The position numbers and the translations under genes are program-made. Below the pieces are notes generated by a model, which worked only from the letters and a program-made list of their open reading frames with translations, made no database searches and had not been told where the DNA came from. From Dictyoglomota bacterium (GTDB lineage Bacteria > Dictyoglomota > Dictyoglomia > Dictyoglomales > Dictyoglomaceae), in contig JAKOUL010000044.1 in the NCBI GenBank assembly GCA_029776735.1, forward strand, positions 1 through 11,352: DNA of 11,352 nucleotides, written 5' to 3'. Numbering within the stretch: the stretch's first letter is position 1; each line of letters starts with the position of its first letter. This document shows positions 5,765 to 11,352 of the stretch, in pieces.

Positions 5765-6481
5765 ATGAAAAGAGAACTTATACCAATATTTCTTGAGATT
5801 CAGGATTTAATGTTTCAATTAAAAGAGAAAGAACGAAATTTAAATAATATAGAGTTAGAATTAAACTCCTTTAAGGAAGAAAATTTAAAAACTATCAGTG
5901 AAAAAGAGATAGAGTTTGAAAAAATAACAAAAGAAATTAGAGAATTAAAAGATAAGCAAGGAGAAGAAGAAGATAAAGTAGCAATACTAAGAGAAAAACT
6001 TCAGCAGGAAGAAAAAAGAATTTTAACTCTCCGAAATCCAAAAGAGTTAATGCATACACAAGAAGAGATAGAAGATCTTAGAAAGCAAGTTAACGTGGTA
6101 GAAGATGAGATTTTGGATATGATGGTAATTTTAGAAGAAAAAGGTAATTTTCAGAGGAGTATAGATAGTGAACTTAAAAAATTAAAAGAAGATTTTTCTC
6201 AAAAAGAGAAGGAATATTTAGATAAAATTGAAGGAATAAAAAATGAAATAGCAAATCTTAGTAATGAGATATCTGAGAAAAAGACTAATATCCCTTCAGA
6301 GGATCTTAAGGAGTTTGAGACTTTACTTAAGCAAAAGAATAATAGAGCAATATCAAGAATAATAAATAAGGAGGTTTGTGAAGGTTGTAAATTGACAATT
6401 CCTAAAATTGCCCTTGAAAAAGCAAGAAAAGGTGAACTTGTAAACTGTCCAAACTGTGGTAGAATTTTATGGATGGAGTGA
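5765..6481 (+). CDS. coiled-coil zinc-ribbon protein, COG1579/CT398 type
   Basis: 238 aa. Residues 5-195 form a long charged heptad coiled coil with a break at N91-P92-K93-E94-L95, a motif typical of this family. The C-terminus is a zinc ribbon with C205-x2-C208 and C228-x2-C231. No enzymatic residues are seen. CT398-like proteins are thought to act as nucleic-acid or protein-interaction scaffolds; the exact role is unsettled. I chose the ATG at 5765, with AAGGGA at 5750-5755. The in-frame TTG at 5714 and ATG at 5747 lack a ribosome binding site and overlap the likely promoter. The next gene starts 7 nt after the stop, so the two are probably one transcript leading into rnpB. Confidence 0.85.
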   Translation: MKRELIPIFLEIQDLMFQLKEKERNLNNIELELNSFKEENLKTISEKEIEFEKITKEIRELKDKQGEEEDKVAILREKLQQEEKRILTLRNPKELMHTQEEIEDLRKQVNVVEDEILDMMVILEEKGNFQRSIDSELKKLKEDFSQKEKEYLDKIEGIKNEIANLSNEISEKKTNIPSEDLKEFETLLKQKNNRAISRIINKEVCEGCKLTIPKIALEKARKGELVNCPNCGRILWME

Positions 6482-6488
6482 AGATTTT

Positions 6489-6869
6489 ATGGAATTAGTA
6501 ATATTTTTAGCTGTAGCAGTATTAGTTTTATATCTGATTAACAAAGCAGTAAAATACTTTACTACACCTCGCTGTCCGAAGTGTAAAAAAGTATTATCAG
6601 AGAGATATAAGCTGCTTAAGGCTCCTACTCCTATAGAAGACGGATTAGAAGAGAAAACCTTATATTGCGAGTGTGGTTACGAAAAGAAAGTAACTTATTC
6701 GGTTCCATATTGGAAACTTGTTAGGAAAGAAGACTCAAGAGGTTTTGAAGTTATACCTTGGACAAAACTCTATGAGGGAGAGAAAGTAGACCAGGCAACC
6801 GCAGAATCTGAGAAAGATTCAAAAGATTCTGAGGAAAGTCCGAACACCACAGGGCAAGGTGCTGGGTAA
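6489..6869 (+). CDS. small membrane-anchored zinc-ribbon protein whose end overlaps rnpB
   Basis: 126 aa, family not recognised. Residues 2-19 are one transmembrane segment, and a cytoplasmic zinc-ribbon-like module follows: C29-x2-C32 and C60-x-C62 as likely metal ligands. Residues 63-96 are conserved-looking (Y74, W75, W91). Residues 97-126 are polar, low in complexity (Glu, Ser, Lys, Asp) and are encoded entirely inside the RNase P RNA gene, so they look like an appended tail rather than a folded part. I chose the ATG at 6489 with GGAG at 6475-6478; an in-frame GTG at 6456 would lie inside the preceding gene. The stop is TAA at 6867-6869. Function unknown; the location next to a second zinc-ribbon gene and rnpB hints at an RNA-related role, without proof. 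Confidence 0.7.
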   Translation: MELVIFLAVAVLVLYLINKAVKYFTTPRCPKCKKVLSERYKLLKAPTPIEDGLEEKTLYCECGYEKKVTYSVPYWKLVRKEDSRGFEVIPWTKLYEGEKVDQATAESEKDSKDSEESPNTTGQGAG

Positions 6870-7154
6870 CACCCAGTCAGGGGAGACCTGAAGGAAAGTG
6901 CCACAGAAAAAATACCGCCTGATCTGCATAAGATCAGGTAAGGGTGAAAAGGCGAGGTAAGAGCTCACCAGCAGAAGGGAGACCTTCTGGCTTGGCAAAC
7001 CCCACCTGGTGCAAGGCCAAATAGGAGGGGATGAGGTGGCCCACTGACCCTCGGGTTGGCTGCTTGAGGCAAAGAGTAATCTTTGCCGTAGATAGATGGT
7101 TGCCACTCTCTTTGAGGAGAGAACAGAATTCGGCTTAAGGTCTACTTTCTCTCC
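6777..7154 (+). ncRNA. rnpB: RNase P RNA, bacterial type A-like
   Basis: Catalytic RNA that removes 5' leaders from tRNA precursors. The conserved core is plain: GAGGAAAGTCC (6831-6841), GAAAGTGCCACAGAAAA (from 6893), TACCGCC (6913-6919), a GGCTTGGCAAACCCCACC block (from 6989), GCAAGGCCAAATAGG (7011-7025), GTAGATAGATGG (7088-7099) and ACAGAATTCGGCTTA (7123-7137). I set the ends by helix P1: GGAGAGAAAGTAGACC (6777-6792) with GGTCTACTTTCTCTCC (7139-7154), 16 perfect pairs. P2 is GGCAACC/GGTTGCC (7098-7104), and P3 is CAGAATCT/AGATTCTG. A small hairpin, CTCTC/GAGAG, is inserted between P2 and P4 and resembles P19. The first 93 nt also lie in the upstream reading frame. No convincing separate promoter is visible, so it may be processed from the upstream transcript. 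Confidence 0.97.
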
Positions 7155-7165
7155 TCAAATTTTTT
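7111..7165 (+). terminator. intrinsic terminator of rnpB, alternative to helix P1
   Basis: TTTGAGGAGAGA (7111-7122) and TCTCTCCTCAAA (7148-7159) are perfectly complementary over 12 bp with a 25-nt loop, followed directly by six T (7160-7165). The 5' arm uses one strand of the P19-like hairpin and the 3' arm uses the last 7 nt of P1, so this hairpin cannot coexist with the mature fold. Confidence 0.8.
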
Positions 7166-7259
7166 AATAATCTTGAACAAAAGTTAAACAGCTTTTAACC
7201 CAATTTTTAAACCCCTTTAAATTTCTATAAAAATTCCTCTTTTATTTTGTTAAGTGATA

Positions 7260-7275
7260 TGTTATACTGTGGTAA
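7260..7275 (+). promoter_or_regulatory. promoter of the mraZ-dcw operon
   Basis: Extended -10 element TGTTATACT (7260-7268), with start near 7275. No strong -35 at the normal spacing. The stretch 7166-7259 before it is AT-rich non-coding DNA with a short GTTAAA/TTTAAC palindrome (7183-7199) of unknown meaning. Confidence 0.65.
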
Positions 7276-7292
7276 AAAGTGGAAAAAAGTGG
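7269..7292 (+). promoter_or_regulatory. putative MraZ operator: three GTGG repeats, 10-bp period
   Basis: GTGG occurs at 7269, 7279 and 7289, separated by TAAAAA and AAAAAA, giving an exact 10-bp (one helical turn) period. MraZ in E. coli and mollicutes is known to bind direct repeats with a T/GTGG core and 10-bp period upstream of its own gene. The first copy begins one base after the -10 box, so a bound MraZ ring would block transcription initiation. Confidence 0.8.
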
Positions 7293-7314
7293 TGGATGTT
7301 GGAGGTAACTCTTA

Positions 7315-7755
7315 ATGTTTGTGGGGGAATACTATCATTCTTTAGATGAAAAGGGAAGGCTCATAATTCCCACTGTATTTAGACAACTTTTGGGGGATAG
7401 TTTTTATATTACTAAGGGTTTTGAGAAATCTATAAACATTTACACTATAGCAGATTGGACTGCCTTTTCAGAGATTATAACCAGTTTTTCTCCTACAGAT
7501 GATGCTATGAGAAGACTATGCAGATTTTGGTTTTCAGGTTCTCTTCAAGTCTCTGTAGATAAAATGGGAAGAATACTTATTCCGTCTTTTCTTAAAGATT
7601 ATGCAGAATTAAATAAAGATGTGGTTCTTAATGGTGCAGGAAAGTATATAGAGATCTGGTCAAGGGAAAGATGGGAAGAATTAAATAAAGAAGAGGATAT
7701 TTTAGCTCAGATGAAAGAAATAAATAATAAGGTAGCAGAATTATGGAAGAAGTAG
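7315..7755 (+). CDS. mraZ: transcriptional regulator MraZ
   Basis: First gene of the division and cell-wall cluster. It encodes an AbrB-like-fold DNA-binding protein that forms ring oligomers and represses the operon. The 146-aa length is normal. Both internal repeats carry the family signature: DEKGRLIIP at 11-19 and DKMGRILIP at 82-90. GGAGG (7301-7305) precedes the ATG by 9 nt. The GTGG repeat array directly upstream suggests autoregulation. Its 3' end overlaps rsmH by 13 nt. Confidence 0.97.
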   Translation: MFVGEYYHSLDEKGRLIIPTVFRQLLGDSFYITKGFEKSINIYTIADWTAFSEIITSFSPTDDAMRRLCRFWFSGSLQVSVDKMGRILIPSFLKDYAELNKDVVLNGAGKYIEIWSRERWEELNKEEDILAQMKEINNKVAELWKK

Positions 7756-8639
7756 TGTATATACATAAACCTGTGATGTTAGAAAAGGTAATGGAATACC
7801 TCCAGGTAACTCCTGGAAAGATAATAGTTGATGCTACTATTGGACTTGGAGGACATAGTACAGAAATATTAAAAGCCCTTAAGAATGAAGGATTATTAAT
7901 AGGGATAGATAGAGATGAGGAGAGCTTAAGTATAGCAGAAGAGCGATTAAGAAAGATAGCTAAAAACTTCAAACTTTATTCCACTACTTATGATTATATA
8001 CCTAAGATTTTAGAAGATTTAAATATCCAAAAAGTAGACGGCATCCTTTTTGATTTAGGATTTTCTTCTTTTCATATAGAAGAAAGCGGAAGAGGGTTTT
8101 CCTTCCAGAGATTAGAAGAACCTTTAGATATGAGATTTTCCAAAGGGGTTACAAAAGCTACTGCTGCAGATATTCTTAATAATTTTTCAGAAAAAGAATT
8201 GGAAGATATTTTTAAAAATTTTGGTGAGGAACCATATGCAAAAAAAATAGCAAAAGCTGTTGTAGAAAAGAGAAGAGAAAAACCCTTTTCAAAGGTAAAT
8301 GATTTAGTAGAATTAATTGAGAAAATAGTGCCAAGAAGTAAGAAACATCCAGCTACAAGGGTTTTTCAAGCATTAAGAATTGCGGTTAATGATGAATTAA
8401 AGAATCTTGAAAAAGCTTTATCTACTACTCATGAGATACTTAATCTTAGAGGTCGGGTAGTGTTTCTTACTTATCATTCTTTGGAAGATCGTATAGTTAA
8501 AACCTTTCTTAAACAAAATCAAGATAAATTTTATATTCTTACTAAGAAGGTTGCAAAACCCTCTTTTGAGGAGGTTAGAAATAATCCAAGAGCAAGGAGC
8601 GCAAAGTTGAGAGCGGGGGAGAGGAGGGAAGTTAAATGA
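7743..8639 (+). CDS. rsmH: 16S rRNA (cytosine-1402-N4)-methyltransferase
   Basis: SAM-dependent enzyme (also MraW) that N4-methylates C1402 in the decoding centre of 16S rRNA. The 298-aa length is typical. Motifs: HKPVML at 8-13, SAM-binding VDATIGLGGHS at 29-39, acidic GIDRDEE at 54-60, LFDLGFSS at 102-109, GRGFSF with DMR at 116-131, HPATRVFQALRIAVNDEL at 202-219, TYHSLEDRIVK at 243-253 and the basic NPRARSAKLR end at 281-290. It overlaps mraZ by 13 nt and ftsL by 4 nt (ATGA). AAGG at 7729-7732 is a weak ribosome binding site, consistent with coupling to mraZ translation. Confidence 0.97.
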   Translation: MEEVVYIHKPVMLEKVMEYLQVTPGKIIVDATIGLGGHSTEILKALKNEGLLIGIDRDEESLSIAEERLRKIAKNFKLYSTTYDYIPKILEDLNIQKVDGILFDLGFSSFHIEESGRGFSFQRLEEPLDMRFSKGVTKATAADILNNFSEKELEDIFKNFGEEPYAKKIAKAVVEKRREKPFSKVNDLVELIEKIVPRSKKHPATRVFQALRIAVNDELKNLEKALSTTHEILNLRGRVVFLTYHSLEDRIVKTFLKQNQDKFYILTKKVAKPSFEEVRNNPRARSAKLRAGERREVK

Positions 8640-8944
8640 AACAAATTTTAGGGGTTATTCTCATCTTTTTGTGTTTCTTAGGAGTGGTACTCTTAAATGT
8701 AAAAGTCTCTTATCTAAAAAATGAAGTAATTAGGATAACAAAGGAAATTGATGCTCTTGAGACAGAAAAAGCCTTTTTAGAAAATACTATACAAAAGGAA
8801 TTAAGTTTTAAAGATTTGGAGGAAAAAGCAACAAAGCTTGGACTTTGCTACCCCCAAAATGTGGTAGAGATTAGGTTAAATAGTGGTAGAATTTCTCAAA
8901 TTTATAAAGAAAGATACTATGCATCTTCATATAATCAGAAATAA
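8636..8944 (+). CDS. ftsL: FtsL-like cell division protein
   Basis: 102-aa bitopic membrane protein: short N-terminus, one transmembrane segment (about 4-21) and a leucine-zipper-like coiled coil (about 24-57) outside the membrane, ending in a short LGL-x-YP segment typical of FtsL/DivIC proteins. FtsL links FtsQ/DivIB and FtsB/DivIC to the septal synthase FtsW-FtsI. Sequence conservation is low in this family; the call rests on topology, length and position between rsmH and ftsI. GGAGGG (8623-8628) is 7 nt before the ATG. Confidence 0.85.
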   Translation: MKQILGVILIFLCFLGVVLLNVKVSYLKNEVIRITKEIDALETEKAFLENTIQKELSFKDLEEKATKLGLCYPQNVVEIRLNSGRISQIYKERYYASSYNQK

Positions 8945-8946
8945 TA

Positions 8947-10500
8947 ATGAATCAAAATAGAGCAAAAATTTTCTTTTCCTTATGGATTGTTATTTTAATA
9001 TTTGCAGAAGGTTTTATAATAAGTCTCCAGTTTAGCGGAGAGAAGAGAGCTTATACAGTCTCAAAAAAGGAGAGAGGCATAATCTTAGATAGGAATGGAG
9101 AAGAATTAGTATTTAATGTTACAAGAAAGTCGCTTGCTATGAATCCTAAAAAACTATCTCAGAAAGAAAAAGAAGATCTTTTGGCTTATTTAAATAAAGC
9201 ACTGGGAATTTCAGCAAAGACTTTAAAAGAAAAAATGAATTCATCTTTGGAATTTGTCTGGATTAAAAGAATCCTTTCAGAGAGTGAGGTTAGTAAGATT
9301 AAAAATTATGTGGATGGAGAAAAACTGTTCTTTATAGAGGAACCATTTAGATCCTATCCATTAAAGATTGGAACCTCAAATCTTTTAGGGTTCGTAGGTG
9401 TAGATAATCAAGGTCTTTATGGACTTGAAGCCTCCTTAGATGGTTATCTTTCAAATGGAAGTAAGGTATATCTTACATTAGATAAGAATTTACAAGAAAT
9501 TTCTGCAATTTATTTAAAAGAGTATGTAGAAAAATTTAAAGCTGAGGGGGGTTTTATAGGGATCATAGATCTTAATAGTGGCGAAATTGTAACGTTAGCA
9601 AGTTTGCCTGATATTGATATAAATGGAAGTCTTTCTGAAATTATAGAACAAAGTAGCAAAGAAAATGTTCTTTATTCTCTATTTGAACCTGGATCTTTAT
9701 TCAAGATAGTAACCACAGCTATAGCTTTAGAGGAAAAGATTTTAGATCCTAAAAAAATTATAGAATGTAGGGGGGAAGAGATAATTGATGATTATATAAT
9801 AAGATGTGTGGAACCTCATGGGAAAGTAAACTTAGAAGAAGCTGTAGTAAGATCATGTAATATTTATTTTTACTATTTAGCTAAAAAGATTAAACCTGAG
9901 ATTTGGGAGAAGTATTTTAAACTTCTGGGTGTTGATAAACCTGTACCTTTAGATATAACTTTGACTCAAAATGATAGTTTAGTTTCTAATATCAGAGAGA
10001 GTGTTGTAAATAGAGGAACCATAGGTTTTGGACATGGGATTGCTTTGACTCCTTTAAAAACTCTATGGATTCTAAGTAGTATTGGTAATAACGGATATTT
10101 ATTAGAGCCACATATAATTAAAAGAGTAGAGAGCAAAGATGGAAAGGTATTATTAGAGGAGAGAGCTTCTAATCTGAGACAAGTTTTCTCTGAAGAGACA
10201 TCAAAAGAGGTTTTAAATTATATGAAGGAAGTTGTAAAAAGAGGAACAGCAAGTAATGCGGGTCTTGATGGATATAATGTTGCTGGTAAAACTGGGACTG
10301 CTCAAGTTTCAGCACCTTATGGATATACTGAGTTATATAACCATTTTTTCTTAGGATACCTCTTTTTAGAAAATAAAAAATATTGTATTCTGATTATGTT
10401 AGAAAAGCCTAAAGTAAGTAGATTTGCAAGAGAAAGTGCTGTGCTTTTGTTTAGAGATTTAACTAAGAAATTGGCTATATATGGGAGGATGATAAATTGA
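8947..10500 (+). CDS. ftsI: class B penicillin-binding protein, septal transpeptidase
   Basis: Cross-links peptidoglycan at the septum in complex with FtsW. 517 aa: a transmembrane anchor (about 8-27), a dimerisation/pedestal domain (about 40-170, with RGIILDRNGEEL at 43-54), then the transpeptidase domain. Active-site motifs are all present: S250-L-F-K253 with nucleophile Ser250, S303-C-N305, and K448-T-G-T451. It ends shortly after the transpeptidase domain with no PASTA repeats, so it is FtsI-like rather than SpoVD-like, and short for the family. It starts 2 nt after ftsL, with no visible Shine-Dalgarno sequence in the preceding 25 nt, so translation probably depends on reinitiation after ftsL. 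The stop overlaps the murE TTG start by two bases. Confidence 0.95.
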   Translation: MNQNRAKIFFSLWIVILIFAEGFIISLQFSGEKRAYTVSKKERGIILDRNGEELVFNVTRKSLAMNPKKLSQKEKEDLLAYLNKALGISAKTLKEKMNSSLEFVWIKRILSESEVSKIKNYVDGEKLFFIEEPFRSYPLKIGTSNLLGFVGVDNQGLYGLEASLDGYLSNGSKVYLTLDKNLQEISAIYLKEYVEKFKAEGGFIGIIDLNSGEIVTLASLPDIDINGSLSEIIEQSSKENVLYSLFEPGSLFKIVTTAIALEEKILDPKKIIECRGEEIIDDYIIRCVEPHGKVNLEEAVVRSCNIYFYYLAKKIKPEIWEKYFKLLGVDKPVPLDITLTQNDSLVSNIRESVVNRGTIGFGHGIALTPLKTLWILSSIGNNGYLLEPHIIKRVESKDGKVLLEERASNLRQVFSEETSKEVLNYMKEVVKRGTASNAGLDGYNVAGKTGTAQVSAPYGYTELYNHFFLGYLFLENKKYCILIMLEKPKVSRFARESAVLLFRDLTKKLAIYGRMIN

Positions 10501-11352
10501 AGAGTTGGAACCAGATTTATTTATATATAAAAGAAGAAATAATAGATATAAAAGGTAAGGTACCCCCCTTTTTAGGCAAGATATCCTTAGATTCACGGAA
10601 GATAGAAAGTGGAGATATATTTTTTGCTTTTCCTGGTACAAGAGAAGATGGTAAAAAGTACATTCCTGATGCTATTAATAAAGGCGCTCAAGTAATATTT
10701 TATGAAGGAGATTTATCCTCATCTTTTTATGCCGAAGAGATTCTTTTTGTTAAAGTAAAAGATATCTTTAAAAGTTTAGGGATTGTGGCATCAGCTCTAT
10801 ATGATTTTCCTGCTCAGCGATTAAAGATAATAGGTGTTACTGGTACTAATGGTAAAACTACTGTTACTAATCTTTTATACCATTTTTGGAATCAAAAAGG
10901 TCTTAAAGCAGGACTTATAGGAACTATAGAGTATAGAATTGATGAGGAAGTTTTTTCATCTAATTTTACTACTCCCCAGCCTCATGAACTTCAAGATCTT
11001 CTTAGAAAAATGGTGGATAAAAATATTACTCATGTAGCCATGGAGGTATCCTCTCATGCTCTTTCATTAAAGAGAATTGAGGGGGTAAATTTCTGCGGTA
11101 CTGTTTTCACTAATCTTACTCAAGATCATCTTGATTTTCATAAAACCATGGAAGATTACTTCCAAGCAAAGTTAAGGATTTTTGATTATTTAATACCCTC
11201 AGGGTTTTCTATTTTGAATAAGGATAATGAATGGACTAAAAAAGTTGATTTGAAAGATAAAAAAGTATATTGGGTTTCTCTTTATGATAGTAACATGGAA
11301 ATCTTTTTGAGAAAAGATATTTCTAACGAAAAAGGGATGTATCTTGAGATAG
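10497..11352 (+). CDS. murE: UDP-MurNAc-tripeptide synthetase MurE (3' end beyond the window)
   Basis: Cytoplasmic ATP-dependent ligase that adds the third stem-peptide amino acid to UDP-MurNAc-L-Ala-D-Glu. An open frame of 285 codons runs to the right edge, against a usual ~480-500. Start is TTG at 10497, overlapping the ftsI TGA, with GGGAGG (10483-10488) 8 nt upstream; no in-frame ATG lies nearby. Motifs: LDSRKIESGDIFFAFPG at 31-47, the P-loop GVTGTNGKTT at 113-122, TTPQPHELQ at 158-166, MEVSSHAL at 182-189, TNLTQDHLDFH at 205-215, and YFQAK at 221-225, with K225 as the likely carbamylated lysine. The residues that select meso-diaminopimelate or lysine (DNPR-type motif) lie beyond the window, so the substrate cannot be read. 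Confidence 0.96.
   Translation, partial: MKSWNQIYLYIKEEIIDIKGKVPPFLGKISLDSRKIESGDIFFAFPGTREDGKKYIPDAINKGAQVIFYEGDLSSSFYAEEILFVKVKDIFKSLGIVASALYDFPAQRLKIIGVTGTNGKTTVTNLLYHFWNQKGLKAGLIGTIEYRIDEEVFSSNFTTPQPHELQDLLRKMVDKNITHVAMEVSSHALSLKRIEGVNFCGTVFTNLTQDHLDFHKTMEDYFQAKLRIFDYLIPSGFSILNKDNEWTKKVDLKDKKVYWVSLYDSNMEIFLRKDISNEKGMYLEI

Noticed and set aside
6819..7106. 95-codon open frame on the minus strand
   Set aside because: Entirely antisense to RNase P RNA, with conserved RNA core explaining the sequence; no ribosome binding site or protein family seen.
7183..7199. GTTAAA/TTTAAC palindrome upstream of mraZ
   Set aside because: Only 6 bp per arm in very AT-rich DNA; likely chance, too weak to list as an operator.
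1..11352. Search for mobile element, toxin-antitoxin, defence or biosynthetic cluster
   Set aside because: No transposase, integrase, nuclease or toxin motifs, no long terminal inverted repeats, and tRNA ends show no adjacent integrase or duplicated attachment site.

Overview
The window looks like chromosomal DNA of an AT-rich, probably thermophilic bacterium. Gene content, a stand-alone TrpB2, a very long GC-independent P1 helix in RNase P RNA and the general protein style are reminiscent of Dictyoglomus; that name is an inference from memory, not a database result. Coding is dense, and nothing resembles a phage, transposon, CRISPR array or defence system. The interesting material is in the regulation and in overlaps between features.

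Bases 1-1694 (minus strand) hold serine acetyltransferase (cysE) followed by a TPP riboswitch with a terminator and the thiamine transporter subunit thiT. A further gene appears to start just beyond the left edge. An extended -10 promoter for the riboswitch/thiT unit is built on the cysE stop codon. The gap 1695-1863 is divergent. It carries promoters for cysE (minus) and for a plus-strand TrpB2-type tryptophan synthase beta chain, whose start is overlapped by a possible 15-codon leader peptide.

Bases 3220-3736 contain two tRNA genes with encoded CCA: CAT, which may be tRNA-Ile2 rather than tRNA-Met, and Val-CAC. A 16-bp inverted repeat lies directly against the first tRNA. Next come a CRP/FNR-like palindrome and a -10 box in front of a surface lipoprotein. 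The lipoprotein (3737-5512) has a lipobox, two Ig-like domains and seven ~51-residue repeats that should close into a seven-bladed beta-propeller. A strong terminator follows.

Bases 5513-7165 carry two zinc-ribbon proteins, one a coiled-coil COG1579/CT398-type protein and one a small membrane-anchored protein, and then the RNase P RNA gene rnpB. The second protein's reading frame runs 93 nt into rnpB. The rnpB terminator hairpin is mutually exclusive with helix P1 of the mature RNA.

Bases 7166-11352 are the start of the division and cell-wall (dcw) operon: mraZ, rsmH, ftsL, ftsI and the 5' part of murE, with overlapping or near-abutting genes. Its promoter overlaps three GTGG repeats spaced exactly 10 bp apart, the pattern expected of an MraZ autoregulatory operator. 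murE starts with TTG and runs off the right edge.
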